Assembly (NCBI GenBank): GCA_028717525.1
Contig: JAQUNT010000065.1
Span: 1-8,691 of the forward strand
Direction: 5' to 3'
Length of the DNA stretch: 8,691 nt
Source: Elusimicrobiota bacterium
Lineage (GTDB): Bacteria > Elusimicrobiota > Elusimicrobia > UBA1565 > UBA9628
The notes beneath the pieces are model-generated. The model saw only the letters and a list, made by a program, of their open reading frames with translations, did not search any database and was not told where the DNA came from. Shown one piece after another: positions 7,066 through 8,691 of this stretch (position 1 is its first letter; the number at the start of each line of letters is the position of its first letter). Position numbers and translations under genes: made by a program.

Positions 7066-7989
7066 ATGTTGGAACGAAACCTGCGCTCCTTGGTGGACAC
7101 CGAGGACGTCGCCGCCGTCGCCCGGGAGACCGTGCATCTGCTGCGCCTGATGTCCCCCGGGCTGGCCCTGGCGCCGGTCAAGGCCGCCTTCCAGGACATG
7201 AAGCGGCTCTTCGCGGGGCGCTGCCCGGGCTGGCGCGCCTGCAACACCGAGTACCACGACGTGCACCACACCACGGACACCTTGCTGGCCATGATGCGCC
7301 TCATGCACGGCGCATTCGTCACCGGGCTGCGCTTCAGCGACGCGGACCTCGTGGCGGCCGCCCTCTCCGCCATGTTCCATGATTCCGGCTACATCCAGGC
7401 CGAGGACGACACGGAGGGCACGGGCGCCAAGTACACGGCCTGCCACGTGGAGCGCTCCGTCGTCTTCCTGGCCGGCTACCTCAAGCCGCGGGACTTCCCG
7501 GCCGACTACCCGGCCCTGACGCGCAGCCTGCTGCTGTGCACGGGGCTGCACGTCGACATCGCCTCGATCCGCTTCGCGCCGGGCAACGCCAAGCTGCTGG
7601 GCCAGATGCTGGGGGCCGGAGACCTGCTCGGCCAGATGTCCGCCCGGACCTACCTGGAGAAGCTCCTGTTCCTGTACCACGAGTTCCAGGAAGGCCGCAT
7701 CCCCGGCTTCGTCGACGAGTTCGACATGCTCCAGAAGACCTTCGCCTTCAACGAGGAGACCCGCCGGCGCCTGGCCCAGGAGCTCGGCGGCGTGGACCGG
7801 TTCATGCGCCCCCACTTCCGCGCCCGCTGGGGCGTCGACCGGGACCTCTGCGCCGAGGCCATCGCGCAGAACCTCGAATCCCTGCGCGGCGTCATCGCGG
7901 CGGGGCCTGAGCAGTACCGCGAGCGGCTGCGGCGCGACGGCCTGGTGGAGAAGCTGGAGCGCGCCCACGGCCGCCGCCCGCCCCTGTAA
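7066..7989 (+). CDS. HD-domain metal-dependent phosphohydrolase, class I PDE-like signature
   Basis: The 307-residue cytoplasmic protein has no signal peptide or membrane segment. Its HD-type metal site is readable: Y63-H64-x3-H68-x2-D71-T72 matches the YHNxxHxxDV signature of class I cyclic-nucleotide phosphodiesterases; AMFHDSGY supplies the H105-D106 pair; H127 (ACHVERS) and H162 (GLHVD) are further candidate ligands; and D186 in GAGDLLGQMS sits where the late metal-binding Asp of these enzymes occurs. The predicted activity is hydrolysis of a phosphoester, possibly a cyclic nucleotide; the substrate is not shown by sequence. The approximate catalytic region is residues 55-200. Residues 200-307 are helical, rich in Arg/Glu/Leu, unassigned, and end in a basic tail. 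The ATG at 7066 is the first start in the frame after the candidate promoter. The gene is divergent from the macroglobulin (85 bp between) and convergent with rnpB, sharing a hairpin downstream of its TAA stop. Confidence 0.85.
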   Translation: MLERNLRSLVDTEDVAAVARETVHLLRLMSPGLALAPVKAAFQDMKRLFAGRCPGWRACNTEYHDVHHTTDTLLAMMRLMHGAFVTGLRFSDADLVAAALSAMFHDSGYIQAEDDTEGTGAKYTACHVERSVVFLAGYLKPRDFPADYPALTRSLLLCTGLHVDIASIRFAPGNAKLLGQMLGAGDLLGQMSARTYLEKLLFLYHEFQEGRIPGFVDEFDMLQKTFAFNEETRRRLAQELGGVDRFMRPHFRARWGVDRDLCAEAIAQNLESLRGVIAAGPEQYRERLRRDGLVEKLERAHGRRPPL

Positions 7990-7994
7990 AGACG

Positions 7995-8028
7995 CCGTCC
8001 CGAATGCCCGCGCGGGCACTCGGGACGG
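7995..8028. terminator. Hairpin between convergent HD gene and rnpB, possible bidirectional terminator
   Basis: This is a near-perfect 34-base palindrome. Nine outer pairs (CCGTCCCGA, 7995-8003, with TCGGGACGG, 8020-8028) are followed by one A/C mismatch and up to seven inner pairs around the GCGC centre. It begins 5 bases after the HD gene's stop codon and lies 1 base beyond the 3' strand of RNase P helix P1, where a terminator for both convergent genes is expected. Neither side has a good T-run: the minus-strand side continues CGTCTTTAC and the plus-strand side TTCAGG. It may therefore act as a 3'-end stabiliser or work with Rho rather than as a textbook intrinsic terminator. Confidence 0.55.
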
Positions 8029-8029
8029 T

Positions 8030-8390
8030 TCAGGACAGCCTGTACCCCGGATTCTGTCCATCCCCCGAGGGGGACTGGAGGGCCATTTCTCTGATGCGGC
8101 TACCGGGAGGCCCCTCCTTTCGGAGGACGCGCGAGCCGCGCTGGCCGCCCCACTGCCTTGCTCCCGACGGGGTTTGCCTGGTCCCTGGGCCTCGCGGCCC
8201 AAGCGGTGAGCTCTTACCTCGCCTTTTCACCCTTGCCCCCATCACGCGATGAAGGCGGTATGTCTCTGTGGCACTTTCCGTCCTGACGGGCTTGGGCCCG
8301 GCAGGCCCCGCCTTTCGACGGGCGTCGCGCTCTGCGGAGTCCGGAGGTTCCTCCCCGTCCGAAGACGAGGCGGCCCTCCGGCTGTCCTGA
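8030..8390 (-). ncRNA. rnpB: RNase P RNA (catalytic RNA of RNase P), type A-like
   Basis: This RNA cleaves the 5' leader from pre-tRNAs. The ends are set by helix P1: TCAGGACAGCC (8390-8380) pairs perfectly with GGCTGTCCTGA (8040-8030), giving about 361 nt. P2 is GGAGGGCC with GGCCCTCC, and P3 is short with a UUCG loop. Conserved blocks are all readable on the minus strand: CR-I GAGGAACCUCCGGACUCC, CR-II GGAAAGUGCCACAGAGACAU then ACCGCC, CR-III AGGGUGAAAAGGCGAGGUAA then GAGCUCACC, CR-IV GGCAAACCCC then GGGAGCAAGGC, and CR-V ACAGAAUCCGGGGUACAGG. A GCGA-capped hairpin fits P14. Oddities: P4 carries two compensatory pair changes (8346/8347 with 8045/8046) and keeps the bulged U at 8345; P18 appears to be missing (8085-8105); a P19 hairpin is present (8061-8075); no GGU is seen in the L15 region. 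The 5' end is 6 bases after the stop of the zinc-ribbon gene. Confidence 0.97.
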
Positions 8391-8396
8391 AATCGT

Positions 8397-8691
8397 CTAT
8401 TGGGCCGCTTCCGCGGCGGGCAAAGCCGGCTCCGGCTTGTAAAGGATGCGCTGGCAGCTCTCGCAGGTGACCAGGGCCTTGGCCTTGGTCACCTCGATGA
8501 TCATCTGGGGCGCCAGATTGATGCGGCAGGCGCTGCAGTTGCCCCCGTCGACCGGCACGATGGCGTCGGTCTTGCCGCGCATGCGCGCGTGGCTGTAGAT
8601 GCGCATCATGTCGGCCGGGACCAAGGCCGCGGCCTCATCCCGGACGGCCTTCTGGCCGTCGAATTTGGCCTTCAGCTCGGCCAGCTCCTTC
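8397..8691 (-). CDS. C4-type zinc-ribbon / coiled-coil protein (3' part, runs off the right edge)
   Basis: Ninety-seven codons plus a TAG stop are visible and the frame remains open to the window end, so the start lies outside. The visible N-terminal part (KELAELKAKFDGQKAVRDE) is the end of a charged coiled coil. It is followed by the hallmark of the zf-RING_7/C4 zinc-ribbon family (DUF164-type, including Helicobacter FlgZ/HP0958 and chlamydial CdsZ): MRIYSHAR, IVPVDGGNCSAC, INLAPQ, then LVTCESCQRILY. Two CxxC pairs (codons at 8537-8535 and 8528-8526; 8465-8463 and 8456-8454) form the zinc site. Family members bind nucleic acid or protein partners; the role here is not shown. A TTG at 8624 could be read as a start, but the coiled-coil reading continues upstream, so the gene is longer. 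In several bacterial groups this gene sits just before rnpB, as it does here with 6 bases between, so the two may share a transcript. Confidence 0.93.
   Translation of the reverse strand, partial: KELAELKAKFDGQKAVRDEAAALVPADMMRIYSHARMRGKTDAIVPVDGGNCSACRINLAPQMIIEVTKAKALVTCESCQRILYKPEPALPAAEAAQ

Noticed and set aside
5589..7382. 597-codon plus-strand frame spanning the macroglobulin start and into the HD gene
   Set aside because: It crosses two real genes and a promoter region and has shadow composition.
8004..8470. Short open frames on both strands over 8004-8470
   Set aside because: The region is the structured RNase P RNA plus the end of the zinc-ribbon gene; the frames have no coding features.
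1..8691. CRISPR arrays, insertion sequences, tRNA or rRNA genes, attachment sites
   Set aside because: Reading both strands showed no regularly spaced repeats, transposase motifs, cloverleaf-type sequence or rRNA signatures.

Overview
This is a dense, visibly GC-rich bacterial window from a Gram-negative type of cell: it encodes a predicted outer-membrane beta-barrel and a very large exported alpha-2-macroglobulin. The phylum cannot be fixed from the sequence alone. The long bacterial-type macroglobulin, the C4 zinc-ribbon gene placed directly before rnpB, the near absence of Shine-Dalgarno sequences and an RNase P RNA of unusual detail would fit a deep-branching lineage (for example Elusimicrobiota or a former deltaproteobacterial group), but that is a tentative inference.

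Layout from left to right. At the left edge a minus-strand gene begins (only 10 codons visible, ATGA overlap). Its upstream neighbour is a 253-aa exported beta-barrel protein of the MetA/phenol-degradation-like family (27-788, minus). Only 6 bases separate its start from that of a divergent 145-aa stand-alone response regulator (795-1232, plus). The regulator converges, with 3 bases between stop codons, on a 1914-aa alpha-2-macroglobulin with an intact CLEQ thioester motif (1236-6980, minus). This gene carries a translated 35-bp perfect inverted repeat near its 3' end. An 85-bp intergenic region holds candidate divergent promoters. It leads to a 307-aa HD-domain phosphohydrolase whose metal-site spacing resembles class I cyclic-nucleotide phosphodiesterases (7066-7989, plus). 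A strong hairpin (7995-8028) separates it from the convergent RNase P RNA gene rnpB (8030-8390, minus). Six bases upstream of rnpB lies the end of a C4-type zinc-ribbon/coiled-coil protein gene that runs off the right edge (8397 to beyond 8691, minus).

How the genes relate: the protein genes look like separate cell-envelope and signalling functions (envelope defence by the macroglobulin, an outer-membrane porin-like protein, a phosphorelay receiver, a phosphodiesterase-like enzyme) rather than one pathway. The zinc-ribbon gene and rnpB are probably a conserved, perhaps co-transcribed pair. No mobile element, CRISPR array, tRNA or rRNA was seen, and no gene-free stretch exceeds about 90 bases.

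The most notable signal is in rnpB. Two base pairs of the P4 helix, nearly invariant across bacteria, are both replaced by compensatory changes (A67-U and G68-C become C-G and C-G in E. coli numbering), while the bulged U69 and the rest of the catalytic core are kept. The RNA also appears to lack P18 and a recognisable GGU motif in L15, and to carry a P19 hairpin.
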